A stretch of 64,000 nucleotides of DNA, taken from positions 49,116 to 113,115 of the forward strand of contig NZ_CM001792.1 of NCBI RefSeq assembly GCF_000340475.1. Reading direction: 5' to 3'. The position numbers and the translations under genes are program-made. This DNA is from Oceanobacillus kimchii X50 (GTDB lineage: Bacteria; Bacillota; Bacilli; Bacillales; Amphibacillaceae). Below, one piece after another: positions 42,651 to 51,524 of the stretch (within the stretch, counting starts at the first letter, position 1; each line of letters opens with the position of its first letter). The notes beneath the pieces were generated by a model. It ran no database searches and had not been told where the DNA came from. It saw only the letters and a list, made by a program, of their open reading frames with translations.

Positions 42651-42695
42651 ATGTGTTGCTCTTGTTGTTCAGTAGTTGATAAATCCCTTATCTGA
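42651..42695 (+). CDS. Cysteine-rich leader peptide of the lnu-like gene
   Basis: MCCSCCSVVDKSLI, with AAGGAAGGAG 7-8 nt upstream. Its last codons form the left arm of a hairpin whose right arm covers the next gene's RBS. That is the standard layout of antibiotic-inducible translational attenuation, as with erm and cat leaders. Confidence 0.6.
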   Translation: MCCSCCSVVDKSLI

Positions 42696-42722
42696 AAAGG
42701 AAATTATTAGATTTAGATAAGG
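42686..42722 (+). promoter_or_regulatory. RBS-masking attenuator hairpin
   Basis: CCTTATCT (42686-42693) pairs perfectly with AGATAAGG (42715-42722); the right arm includes the AAGGAG ribosome site of the gene starting at 42733. A ribosome stalled on the leader would open the stem. Confidence 0.6.
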
Positions 42723-42732
42723 AGATTGAGAT

Positions 42733-43536
42733 ATGTTAATTCAAAATATAATTATTCAAACTGTTAGAGAGAAATGTATTGAAGATGAATTGGTTTCAGC
42801 GTGTATGATGTATGGATCTTTCACAAAAGGTGAAGGAGATCAGTATTCTGATGTTGAGTTTTATATATTCATTGAAGATGATGAGATAGAGAATTTTAGC
42901 TCAAGACATTGGGTCTCTGAAGTTTATCCAGTTGACTTGATCTTTTACAATGAGTATGGAACAGAGGTAGTGATTTTTTCAAATATGATTCGTGGAGAGT
43001 TCCATTTTCTTCCTGTATCAAAAATAGAAGTCATAAAAAGTTTTAAACCTACTGGAGTGTTTCCAGATACTGAGTCTATGTATATTTACGATTCTACAGA
43101 GCAATTAAAGCCTTTACTTGATGATTTAGGTGGAGCTGGGCCAGATCGAATGACTGATGAGAATGTTAACTTCGCTTTTAATAACTTCGTGAATGCTTGG
43201 ATGATGGGTGTAAACGTGATGAAAAGAGGAGAGTTAGCACGTTCTCTGGAGGCTTTAACCCATGTGCAAAAGTTTATATTACAATTGATAAGGGTAAAGG
43301 AAAATACGGTTGAACGATGGTTAAACAGTACAAAAAATTTGGAAGAAGATATAAGTACAGAGTCGTATAAAGACTATGTATCAGTAACCTCAAAATTAAA
43401 AGAAAATGAGATGAAAACTGCTTATAAGAATGCGTTGAATATAGTTGAAGTACTCAATGAAATGCTGAGTTCTCTTTATATGGTTGATGTAGACAAAGAT
43501 TTAATTAGTAAGCTTTACAGCTACCTCAATGAATAA
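42733..43536 (+). CDS. Lincosamide nucleotidyltransferase, Lnu(B)/Lnu(F)-like
   Basis: 267 residues, the same length as Lnu(B) to my recollection. These enzymes adenylylate lincomycin and clindamycin. The catalytic segment CMMYGSFTKGEGDQYSDVEF has the GS...D-x-E metal/nucleotide motif of the polymerase-beta superfamily. It is followed by NEYGTEVVIFSN, IRGEFHFLP and a helical C-terminal domain (LARSLEALTHVQKFILQLIR), which recall Lnu(B) closely but with many differences. It is preceded by a leader peptide and attenuator and lies beside a Tn554-type relic, fitting a transferred resistance gene. Substrate is inferred. Confidence 0.82.
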   Translation: MLIQNIIIQTVREKCIEDELVSACMMYGSFTKGEGDQYSDVEFYIFIEDDEIENFSSRHWVSEVYPVDLIFYNEYGTEVVIFSNMIRGEFHFLPVSKIEVIKSFKPTGVFPDTESMYIYDSTEQLKPLLDDLGGAGPDRMTDENVNFAFNNFVNAWMMGVNVMKRGELARSLEALTHVQKFILQLIRVKENTVERWLNSTKNLEEDISTESYKDYVSVTSKLKENEMKTAYKNALNIVEVLNEMLSSLYMVDVDKDLISKLYSYLNE

Positions 43537-43582
43537 AACAAGTATCAAAAGTTCATTGTTTATAAACAGTGAACTTTTCAAT

Positions 43583-43620
43583 TAACGGGCGCTTTTCTGG
43601 AATAAAGATCAGAGCCCATT
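43583..43620 (+). repeat. AACGGGCGC-type intergenic repeat, copy 1
   Basis: TTAACGGGCGC ... CAGAGCCCATT; the ends are partly complementary. A similar unit follows the next gene. Elements of this kind recur between genes in some Bacillaceae. Confidence 0.45.
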
Positions 43621-43677
43621 GTACATCAGAGCGAGTTTCTGGAATATACCTATAATGCAATTAGGTGGTAGACAAAT

Positions 43678-44574
43678 ATGCAAATTATTATAAAGGAATA
43701 CGATAAGACAGACGCAGTACAATTAAAAAATCTGTTAGATTTATCCTTTGAAGATGAAGGTTTACTCAGTATAGTAAAGAATTCTAAATTCAAATTTGCA
43801 TACTCCGCATTTATTAATGATAAATTAGTAGGAGTAATTTTTGGATGGGAAAGTAGTTTTCATCCATATTGTATTTACTTTCGAATTTTAAGCAACTTAT
43901 TTTATAAGATGGATGATGTAGAAGAAAAATTACTATCCAAGGTTGAAAGCTCGGTAACAATCGAATCTCCAATGCAAACATCCATTTGGGAAACTTCAAT
44001 TAACGTAAAAAATATTTATGAGAGAAATGGATTTAAGGAAATTAGAAGAACGTTTATGCCGGTGCTACAGGTATCTGACTTTAAAGAGGAAGTTTTACCA
44101 TTTAATGATAAAAATAATTATATGATCAAAACATTATCGGAGATCTCACCAAACAATGAATTGATGGAGAAATTATCACTTGTTGTTAGAAGAAACTATG
44201 AGGAAACACATAAAGAGAATCCGGTAGTAGATATGGAACCTGATGGATGGAAAAAGTTAATTTTAGCAGATGACACAGTCTTTGATGGCAGTTATCTTTT
44301 TTTAGACACAAGTGGAAAAAAGATATTAGCATATTCTTTTCTACACGAATCAGACGTTGAAAATTTGTATGAACTAGGCTGGTGTGGTTGCTCGAATAAG
44401 CAATTCAAAAGATTAATTCCACAACTCATACTCCAACAAATAAAATATTCTATTAATCAAAACGTAAGGTCTATTGTAGGTGAATTTGATACAACCGATA
44501 GTTACGCGATGGAAGTATTAAAGACATTTCCTTTTGCCCCTTGTCCTGCTTGGATTACTTATCAAAAGAAGTAG
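43678..44574 (+). CDS. GNAT-family N-acetyltransferase
   Basis: 298 residues with two GNAT-like halves: the first (1-145) carries KLVGVIFGWESS and SIWETSINVKNIYERNGFKE, the usual C-terminal Tyr-x-R-x-GF of the fold; the second (about 150-298) ends VGEFDTTDSYAMEVLKTFPF. The acetyl-CoA loop is poorly conserved. Substrate unknown; an antibiotic target is possible next to the lnu-like gene but not shown. Weak RBS. Confidence 0.7.
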   Translation: MQIIIKEYDKTDAVQLKNLLDLSFEDEGLLSIVKNSKFKFAYSAFINDKLVGVIFGWESSFHPYCIYFRILSNLFYKMDDVEEKLLSKVESSVTIESPMQTSIWETSINVKNIYERNGFKEIRRTFMPVLQVSDFKEEVLPFNDKNNYMIKTLSEISPNNELMEKLSLVVRRNYEETHKENPVVDMEPDGWKKLILADDTVFDGSYLFLDTSGKKILAYSFLHESDVENLYELGWCGCSNKQFKRLIPQLILQQIKYSINQNVRSIVGEFDTTDSYAMEVLKTFPFAPCPAWITYQKK

Positions 44575-44596
44575 GTTGAACAAAAAGTACTATTCC

Positions 44597-44640
44597 ATTA
44601 ACGGGCGCGATTGTGGCATAACGAAAACACAATAGCCATT
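44597..44640 (+). repeat. AACGGGCGC-type intergenic repeat, copy 2
   Basis: ATTAACGGGCGCGATTGTGG ... ACAATAGCCATTAA with partly complementary ends, related to 43583-43620. A weaker relative lies at about 42490-42515. Confidence 0.45.
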
Positions 44641-44743
44641 AAAAAAAAGGGGATAACGGGGGATAAATTTATTCTTTGAATACATAGATCCAATGATATA
44701 ACATCTTTTAATTCACACTTTTTATAAAAAAGGTATTGATAAA

Positions 44744-44785
44744 ATGGTGATGATCGGAACCTTAATAATAGCCATACTGTCGTAA
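44744..44785 (+). other. Micro-ORF resembling a truncated holin-like toxin
   Basis: MVMIGTLIIAILS after AAAAAGGTATTGATAAA. The sequence follows the core of small 'putative holin-like toxin' peptides with the Ala-Phe dipeptide missing. It lies in the 586-bp gap 44575-45160, which otherwise shows only a GGGAG/CTCCC terminator at 44812-44832 and no gene. Confidence 0.3.
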
Positions 44786-45160
44786 CAAAAAAGGAAAGAG
44801 GTTATATTTAGGGAGAAATAACTCCCTTTTTTCTTCAAGATATAATTGTTTTTGCCGTTTAATAAATGTAGATTTCGGTAGTATTATTAGGGTAAATGTA
44901 TGGGGTATTGCATATTGAGGTATTTTTATTCAATAAATTCCTTTAAGCTTCAACGGGTAGGTGTCAATGAAGGATTATTTGTTCTTTGTAGCGAATATAA
45001 GGAGTATAAACTCAAATAAGGTCGGAGAAAAATGGAGTAGGTTCATATCATTGGTACCCATTTATGCGAGTATGCAATTCAATTCTTTAAAACAATAATG
45101 ATAAAGAATACAATCTTCGTGTGCCATTAAAATATTTTTCAATGAAAGTATGGGGTATTA

Positions 45161-46316
45161 ATGGATATAAAAACATTATGGTGTTTAAGGGTTCAGGAAT
45201 TTTATAGAAAGATGTTTAGGTACTATTCAATAATTGGCCAAAGTGCTATTATTTTAATTTATTTCTTCAGTGGATACCTCCTCAAATATCTGTTGAAGTA
45301 ATCTTATCATTATTTATAACCTTTATTTTAATACAGCCAAAAGTTCGTACATTTATCAAAAGGGCAGATATAATCTTTTTGTTGCTATTAGAAATGAAAT
45401 TGAAGCCGTATTTTATTAAATCAGTTGTATATAGTATTGTTATTGATGTAATTAAATCGCTTAGTTTAATTATCATTTTACTATCCCTATTTTTATACAC
45501 AACGAATATAAGTCTTCCAATCTTCTTTGTTATAATGGGGATTGTTTCTTATAACATTTTAATGAAGTGGATTGAACAATGGTTAGAGAATCGTGTACAA
45601 CTTGTGTTACATAGGTTGAATAAGTTTTTTTCAATATACTTAATGTGTTATTTTTTGTTTAAAAATGATTGGATTTTTGAACTTACTTTAATGAGTATAA
45701 ATTTCGTCTATTTAATTTACTTTATAGGAAAAAAAGAAATTTGAATTGGCAGTGGCTAATAGATGAAGAAGAAAGTGCCTTATTAGGAAATTTTAAATTT
45801 ATTAATTTTTTCATGGATTTCCCTGGTCTTAAACGTTCTTTTCGGAGTAGACGTTGGCTCACTATTATTCTGAAAAGGTGTATCCCATATAGTCAGAGTA
45901 GTACATTCATATATTTATACTCACACTTGTTTGTAAGATACAATGATTACTTTTACCTTTATTTAAGACTGACTGTAATTGGCATATTTGTTAATTATGC
46001 AATGTCAACAAGTGGGTGGGTTTTTAATCTTCTAATTCTATTTATGACAGGATTTCAAGTAATTCCTTTGCAACATGAGATGAAACAAACTGTTTTACTT
46101 TATCCTGTTCCTAAATCCCAGAGAAAGGATTCTTTCTTAAAGTTTGTCTCGGTTATATTATATATACAATTTTTTATTCTATATTTCGCAATGTTCATCC
46201 ATACTTCTACTTCTAAAATATACTCTCTTGTAATTGGAACTTTATTTGTTTATGTATTTGTAAACTTCTTTATATCAAAGAGGGTCAATGTCTCAGGTAG
46301 TGCATTTAACGAATAG
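45161..46316 (+). pseudogene. ecsB: EcsB-like ABC transporter permease with two frameshifts
   Basis: Three consecutive frames join into one EcsB-like protein. 45161-45300 gives MDIKTLWCLRVQEFYRKMFR; after a shift near 45270 comes IQPKVRTFIKRADIIFLLLL ... up to about 45740; after a second shift comes NWQWLIDEEESALLGNFKFI ... YLRLTVIGIFVNYAM to 46316. EcsB is the membrane subunit of the EcsAB exporter of many Firmicutes. No ecsA lies nearby. The two shifts make it inactive, so it is probably a relic of an imported copy. Confidence 0.72.
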
Positions 46317-46478
46317 CTCGGTATTCAACTAGCATTTATCGTTTTGGTTTAAATTGGTTCACGTAATGTCAATTTCAATCCTTTTTCATACATTTTCATC
46401 CATATAATAATTGCCAAAACGTTGATATAAATGGATTACGATGGAATCAATATACTTAAAATTTATCTGTATATTTCC

Positions 46479-46517
46479 CAAAACGTTAAGTTTTTGGAAT
46501 ATCAGAAAACCCTCAAC
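46479..46517 (+). other. Third attachment-site copy (39 bp identical to 2703-2741)
   Basis: The sequence from caaaacgttaag onward is identical to the end of rpsI and the DNA beyond it for 39 bp, and remains similar for about 30 bp more through the terminator hairpin. It is not followed by any rpsI coding duplication. Interpreted as the outer right junction of the elements inserted at rpsI. Confidence 0.75.
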
Positions 46518-46656
46518 TCTTATAGTGGGGGATTTTTACTTTGTATAATAACTTTTCCATATTAATAAAAGTTTATGTCATAATACGTTTCTTCATAAGA
46601 ATATATTTCAAGGTTATGGAAAAAATACTCCTGAATATTACTGAAGGAGGGATAGT

Positions 46657-46881
46657 ATGACTCATCCGAAACCAGATGATAGATCTGATAACGTTGAAAA
46701 GATTCAGAATACCATCGACCACACTTTAGAAAATCTTAATGAATCAAAAGATTACATTAATGCTCACTCAGAGGAACTAAGCAGTAAAGAAAAAGAAGAA
46801 TTATTGAGTAAAAATGAAAGAAGAAAAGAAAGTGTAGATGGATTACGTTCAGAAATAAAAGATGAAGCTGATTCACAATAA
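46657..46881 (+). CDS. tlp: Small acid-soluble spore protein Tlp
   Basis: 74 residues. KPDDRSDNVEKIQNTIDHTL ... KNERRKESVDGLRSEIKDEA matches the Tlp family (thioredoxin-like minor spore protein). GAAGGAGGG precedes ATG 46657. First clearly chromosomal gene after the att copy. Expected to be expressed in the forespore. Confidence 0.9.
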   Translation: MTHPKPDDRSDNVEKIQNTIDHTLENLNESKDYINAHSEELSSKEKEELLSKNERRKESVDGLRSEIKDEADSQ

Positions 46882-46932
46882 AGTGAAACTTCTTTCAGTA
46901 GAGGCATTATTGTCTGTTACATGAGGGATAAA
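46879..46932 (+). repeat. AAGTGAAACTTC intergenic element, copy 1
   Basis: Begins at the tlp stop codon: TAAAGTGAAACTTC, then TTTCAGT-GAGG and GTTACATGAGGGATAAA. The same arrangement starts at the salA stop (60871). Confidence 0.6.
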
Positions 46933-46949
46933 ACAGTGTCTTAAGACAG

Positions 46950-47012
46950 TAAATTGGAAACCAAACTATAGCCTCGATAAATTATATCTTGGATTGTAGT
47001 TTGGTTTCTTAA
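46950..47012. terminator. Bidirectional terminator between tlp and the YitT-family gene
   Basis: GAAACCAAACTATA / TGTAGTTTGGTTTC stem, long loop, T-rich flank on both sides. Confidence 0.65.
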
Positions 47013-47043
47013 TAATTGTGTTCCGCGAACATAAAAAGAGTCG

Positions 47044-47943
47044 TTACATATTCTCTTCATCAGCTTGGTTTTTATAATATCGTTGTTCTATTTTATTGTC
47101 TCGGAACGTTTTCTGTCCAGGGTGATGAGCTTCTGCGAAACTTCCGCCAGTAACGTCTTTTACTGTGTGCACTACGGTAAATGCCGTCTCATCAATACTT
47201 TGAACGAGCTTCTTTAAGTAAAATAGACGTTGTTTGGGGATAGCTACATAAATTAAATTTTCTTCGATACCATCATCATTCTTTTTGGCCGTTAATACAG
47301 TTGTATGGGCACCAAGGTTAGTTTGAATGGCTTTTTCGACTTCTTCAGTTTTTTGAGAGAAAATATGAACTACTTTCTTTGATTCAAAACCTTCTAATAC
47401 ATAGTCTGTTACTCTTTTTCCTATGAATAATGCAAGTATTGTATACATCGTATATAAAGGTCCAATTACAAAAACACCAGAAATAACTATAGCTGCATCG
47501 AGTACAAAGTTCGTACCGGTTAATTCCCAGCCAAACTTGTAATTTAACATTCGCGCAATGGTCGATGTTCCTCCAGTGGTACTTCCTGACCGGAAAATTA
47601 ATCCAAAACCAATCCCGGTAAACACCCCAGTAAATAACGCTGCCAATAGTGGATCTGGTATTCCTGAAACGGAGTCTTCTAAAATGTATATAAAAATAGA
47701 AAAGAGTGGGATGGTTACGATTGATTTCACAATCATATCTTTAGGTAAGTAACGATACCCTATAAGAAGTGTTGCTGCATTTATAATGAAGGTAGTAAGA
47801 GCGGGAGATATTCCTATTCCATGATACATAAGCAATGCAAGACCTGGAACACCACCTTCAGCAAGGGAATTTGGCATTGCAAAAATTGCTACGGAAACCG
47901 CAAAGAAAAATGTACCTATAATCAAAAACAAATAATTCTTCAT
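47044..47943 (-). CDS. YitT-family membrane protein (DUF161 plus DUF2179)
   Basis: 299 residues. Five to six transmembrane segments in the first 190 residues, with GGVPGLALLMYHGIGISPAL and GFGLIFRSGSTTGGTSTIAR, are followed by a soluble DUF2179 domain (VVHIFSQKTEEVEKAIQTNL ... VHTVKDVTGGSFA). Matches YitT/YvjA/YqfU family proteins of Firmicutes, some linked to sporulation or membrane physiology. Molecular function unknown. Confidence 0.88.
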   Translation of the reverse strand: MKNYLFLIIGTFFFAVSVAIFAMPNSLAEGGVPGLALLMYHGIGISPALTTFIINAATLLIGYRYLPKDMIVKSIVTIPLFSIFIYILEDSVSGIPDPLLAALFTGVFTGIGFGLIFRSGSTTGGTSTIARMLNYKFGWELTGTNFVLDAAIVISGVFVIGPLYTMYTILALFIGKRVTDYVLEGFESKKVVHIFSQKTEEVEKAIQTNLGAHTTVLTAKKNDDGIEENLIYVAIPKQRLFYLKKLVQSIDETAFTVVHTVKDVTGGSFAEAHHPGQKTFRDNKIEQRYYKNQADEENM

Positions 47944-48154
47944 ATAAGAGTGTCCACCTTTTACCTAAGTTCAATAGGATGCAATTCATTGTACCATACT
48001 AGTACCAGCGATACGAGATATCATTTATAAGTCATTTTGTACACTGGAAAGAATTTAAAAGAAAAGCGCATAGAGTAGTTAATGGACCATTACTATAGTT
48101 AGTTAAAAATGTTTATTTTACTATGAACCTTGTTTAATCGATTCAGTTCTTTTA

Positions 48155-48174
48155 ATCATAATATGTATTATGAT
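48155..48174. promoter_or_regulatory. Perfect 9-bp palindrome before a Cys-rich micro-ORF
   Basis: ATCATAATA-TG-TATTATGAT, directly followed by AGGAGG. Resembles binding sites of PerR/Fur- or ArsR-type repressors in form. Confidence 0.5.
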
Positions 48175-48187
48175 AGGAGGGCATAGA

Positions 48188-48244
48188 ATGTGTTGTAACA
48201 AGAAGGAACACTATACTTGTCTACAAAAAAGAGAATCAGTATAG
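48188..48244 (+). CDS. 18-residue Cys-containing micropeptide
   Basis: MCCNKKEHYTCLQKRESV, 7 nt after AGGAGG. It begins MCC like the lnu leader but no gene follows it for 310 bp. Three Cys and one His in 18 residues could bind a metal or serve as a cysteine-sensing leader. The remainder of 47944-48556 shows no gene. Confidence 0.45.
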   Translation: MCCNKKEHYTCLQKRESV

Positions 48245-48556
48245 TTTTATAACTGAGAGGTACATAATTATAAATAGAGTTAGCTAGCGATCCTTAAGTT
48301 GATTATAGAATTGTTGCAAGTTAGTCAATGTTTAGTATTAATTTAAATAACAATTTAATTTTCATAATGTTAAACTATATTTAGCAAGATACTATATTTG
48401 GCTTTTATCAGCTAAATCAAATACTTTGATAAGAAAGATATAATTTTAATACTGTTCTAATATCTAAATTAGTTCGGTTAGTTTAATATATCTCCTAATT
48501 GCAATATAGATTAATCAATGTTTTAAAAAAGTATATTCTTGAAAGGGGAAATAAAT

Positions 48557-49120
48557 TTGACTAATAGTAAGACATTATCGCCAGAACAACAAGTAGAATT
48601 AATAGAAACGTTAAAAGTACGGTTTGAAAAGAATCCGAATCGACATAAAAATATAGAATGGGAAAATGTACAAGCAAGGCTAGAAGCGAATAGTGATAAG
48701 CTTTGGTCTCTCTATGAAATGGAAAGAACAGAAGGCGAGCCGGATGTAATTGAATATGACCAAGAAAGTGATGAATATATTTTTTATGATTGTTCTAAAG
48801 AGAGTCCCAAGGGGCGTAGAAGTATTTGCTATGATCGTGAAGCGTTAGAATCAAGAAAAAAGCATCAACCAGATAATAGTGCGATTGACGTTGCTACTGA
48901 GATGGGTATTGAGCTATTAAATGAACAACAATATCGCTTATTACAAGAGCTTGGTAACTTTGATATGAAAACATCAAGTTGGATAAAAACTCCTTCTGAT
49001 ATTCGTGAAGCCGGAGGCGCTATATTTTGTGATTATCGTTATGGACATGTGTTTGTCTATCATAATGGAGCTTCCTCTTATTATGGTTCAAGAGGTTTTC
49101 GTGGTTTAGTACGGGTGTAA
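48557..49120 (+). CDS. DUF4256-family protein
   Basis: 187 residues from TTG 48557, after AAAGGGG. PEQQVELIETLKVRFEKNPN, YDQESDEYIFYDCSKESPKG, RSICYDREALESRKKHQPDN and GGAIFCDYRYGHVFVYHNGA are typical. Members are widespread in Bacillaceae; function unknown. The next 313 bp (49121-49433) show no gene. Confidence 0.82.
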   Translation: MTNSKTLSPEQQVELIETLKVRFEKNPNRHKNIEWENVQARLEANSDKLWSLYEMERTEGEPDVIEYDQESDEYIFYDCSKESPKGRRSICYDREALESRKKHQPDNSAIDVATEMGIELLNEQQYRLLQELGNFDMKTSSWIKTPSDIREAGGAIFCDYRYGHVFVYHNGASSYYGSRGFRGLVRV

Positions 49121-49433
49121 TTGTAGTGATTAATTTCTTCTAGTCTTCTAAAAGATAGTTAATTCTGACCTTTGTTCCTATTTTTTATATAAAGTATTAT
49201 ATTATCAATCAGTATGAAGATAATTAAGCTAATATTTAATTTTAACTATGTATATCTTTTATCCTGCATGTAGAGAAAAGTAAACTCCGAATTCAAGACT
49301 ATGAGGCTTAAGTGAAAGAGATAAATGGAGGGAAGACCGAAACTCTCATTAAATGAAGTTTTACTTAATTTGGTTAATGTATAATTAATTATCCAGAATA
49401 CTCATTTATACAATAGAATTTGAGGAGATAGTA

Positions 49434-49766
49434 ATGAAGAAGCGAATTATTTCCATTACGGTAGTAACTATAATTTTTAGTGCATTGATTGTATATTCAA
49501 GGTTGTTTGTTTATGGGAATTCCAGTTCAAACCATGACTTTCCTATACCAAAAGCTGCTGACTTAATAAATACGAATCAACATAGCGAAATTGATAATTG
49601 GATTAAAGCATCCGAAGAAAATGGGGTTCCATCAAGTTACATGGACTTTATCGAACAAGCAGGATGGGAAGAAGGAGCTCGGGAAGGTGCGGCTGTTTAC
49701 TATACAAAAGGGGATCACACAGTCGAGGTAATCTCTACTACAAACCAACTGACTATAATTTATTAA
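49434..49766 (+). CDS. Membrane-anchored or secreted hypothetical protein
   Basis: 110 residues with an N-terminal hydrophobic anchor (about 4-24) and a small extracellular domain containing IDNWIKASEENGVPSSYMDF. TGAGGAG precedes the ATG. No family recognised. Confidence 0.6.
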   Translation: MKKRIISITVVTIIFSALIVYSRLFVYGNSSSNHDFPIPKAADLINTNQHSEIDNWIKASEENGVPSSYMDFIEQAGWEEGAREGAAVYYTKGDHTVEVISTTNQLTIIY

Positions 49767-49852
49767 TGCGGATATTGGTTTCCTACTACTAAATTCGCTA
49801 TAATAGGGAATGATTCATTTCAAAATAATTATAGAGAGGAAATGATGAGTTG

Positions 49853-51259
49853 ATGAAACAACAAATCGGAGTTATCGGCTTAGCCGTTATGGGAAAAAAT
49901 ATCGCACTTAACATGGAAAGCAAAGGTTTTTCCGTAGCAGTTTTTAATCGCTCTTACGAGAAGACAGAAAACTTCTTAGCAAATGAAGCAAGCGGAAAAA
50001 ACTTTGTTGGTGCAAAAACAATCGAAGAATTTGTAGATTCTTTAGAAAAACCACGTAAAATCATGTTGATGGTAAAAGCTGGTCCAGCAACGGATGCTAC
50101 CATTGAATCATTGAAGCCACATCTTGATAAAGGAGACATTCTTATCGATGGTGGAAATACATTATATGAAGATACAATTCGTCGTAATAAAGAATTAGAT
50201 GAATCAGGTATTCATTTCATTGGTACAGGAGTATCTGGTGGAGAAGAGGGAGCGTTAAATGGTCCGTCGATTATGCCGGGTGGACAAGCAGAAGCATATA
50301 AATTAGTTGCTCCTATTTTTGAAGCTATTTCCGCAAAAGTTGATCATGATCCATGTGTAACATATATTGGACCAAATGGCGCGGGACACTTTGTGAAAAT
50401 GGTTCATAATGGAATTGAATATGGAGATATGCAACTAATCGCAGAAGCATATGATTTAATGAAAAATGTTCTAGGACTAGATGCGACTGAGCTTCATAAC
50501 GTATTCAAGGATTGGAATGATGGAGAATTAGACAGTTATCTGATTGAAATTACTGCAGATATCTTCACTAAAGTGGACGAAGAGACCGGGAAGCCACTGG
50601 TGGAAGTAATTCTAGATAAAGCAGGTCAAAAAGGGACTGGAAAATGGACAAGTAAGAATGCACTTGATTTAGGAGTGCCACTTCCGTTAATTACTGAGTC
50701 CGTGTTTGCACGTTTTATTTCTTCCTTAAAAGATGAACGTGTTCGTGCAAGCAAAGAATTAAATGGACCGACGAATGTATTATTAGATGAAAGTAAAGAG
50801 GAGCTTATTGAAGCAATCCGTCAAGCACTTTACATGAGTAAAATCGTATCTTATGCGCAAGGATTTGCTCAAATGCGAGCAGCTTCCGATGAGTATGATT
50901 GGAACTTGAGCTATGGTGATATCGCGATGATTTGGCGCGGAGGGTGTATTATTCGTGCGAAGTTCTTACAAAAGATCAAAGATGCCTATGACAGAGATGC
51001 TCAATTACCGAACTTAATGCTCGACTCTTATTTCAAGGAAATTGTAGAAGGTTACCAGTCTTCATTACGAAAAGTTGTATCCCTAGCGGTTGCGCATGGT
51101 ATTGCGGTTCCAACGTTATCAAGTGCAATTGCGTACTATGATAGTTATCGCTCAGAAGATTTACCAGCAAATCTTATTCAAGCACAGCGTGACTACTTTG
51201 GTGCACATACGTATGAGCGAAAAGATAAAGAAGGTGTGTTCCACTCTCAGTGGTTTTAA
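49853..51259 (+). CDS. gnd: 6-phosphogluconate dehydrogenase (decarboxylating)
   Basis: 468 residues. Converts 6-phosphogluconate to ribulose 5-phosphate with NADP reduction (pentose phosphate pathway). [20 protein letters not shown] is the Rossmann dinucleotide motif, FNRSYEKT the cofactor-specificity loop, and [20 protein letters not shown] and [14 protein letters not shown] (catalytic Lys/Asn) follow. The C-terminal helix and tail [17 protein letters not shown] are intact. TTG 49850 is an alternative start. Confidence 0.96.
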   Translation: MKQQIGVIGLAVMGKNIALNMESKGFSVAVFNRSYEKTENFLANEASGKNFVGAKTIEEFVDSLEKPRKIMLMVKAGPATDATIESLKPHLDKGDILIDGGNTLYEDTIRRNKELDESGIHFIGTGVSGGEEGALNGPSIMPGGQAEAYKLVAPIFEAISAKVDHDPCVTYIGPNGAGHFVKMVHNGIEYGDMQLIAEAYDLMKNVLGLDATELHNVFKDWNDGELDSYLIEITADIFTKVDEETGKPLVEVILDKAGQKGTGKWTSKNALDLGVPLPLITESVFARFISSLKDERVRASKELNGPTNVLLDESKEELIEAIRQALYMSKIVSYAQGFAQMRAASDEYDWNLSYGDIAMIWRGGCIIRAKFLQKIKDAYDRDAQLPNLMLDSYFKEIVEGYQSSLRKVVSLAVAHGIAVPTLSSAIAYYDSYRSEDLPANLIQAQRDYFGAHTYERKDKEGVFHSQWF

Positions 51260-51265
51260 TCGTTA

Positions 51266-51312
51266 AAACAAAAAGGATCTGATTAACATTATGTTAAACC
51301 AGGTTCTTTTTT
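51266..51312 (+). terminator. Terminator after gnd
   Basis: AAAAGGATCTGATTAACA / TGTTAAACCAGGTTCTTTTTT with minor mismatches. Confidence 0.75.
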
Positions 51313-51420
51313 CTGTCTTTTGCATAGATAAGAATGATGCATCAAAGAAATTATACACGTGTAAGGCTGTCCGAAGAGTTTCTACTTGTATAAGGTGTAA
51401 AATTTTTTTATTCTAAAAGA

Positions 51421-51456
51421 TTGAAAACGATTCTCATTATCATTATAATGACAATT
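51421..51456 (+). promoter_or_regulatory. Promoter overlapped by a Fur-box-like site
   Basis: TTGAAA (51421-51426), 17-bp spacer, TATAAT (51444-51449). Overlapping it, TTCTCATTATCATTATAATG (51431-51450) matches the Fur 7-1-7 pattern (TCATTAT-n-ATAATGA). Implies iron-repressed expression of the reductase gene 75 bp downstream. Confidence 0.7.
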
Positions 51457-51524
51457 AAGAGGTTTTATCATTATAGTTTAACTAAAATTTAGTTCTTCAT
51501 ATCTTTTAGGGGGTTGAATAGCAA

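Larger units (their letters stand above)
41217..46517 (+). mobile_element. Decayed accessory segment in tandem with the prophage
   Basis: Starts at the prophage attR core and ends at a third copy of the rpsI-end/terminator sequence (46479-46517). Contents are a Tn554-family relic, an antibiotic nucleotidyltransferase gene, an acetyltransferase and an ecsB-like pseudogene, with much non-coding DNA. The bounding repeats suggest an older element, or several insertions, at the same attachment site. Confidence 0.55.
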
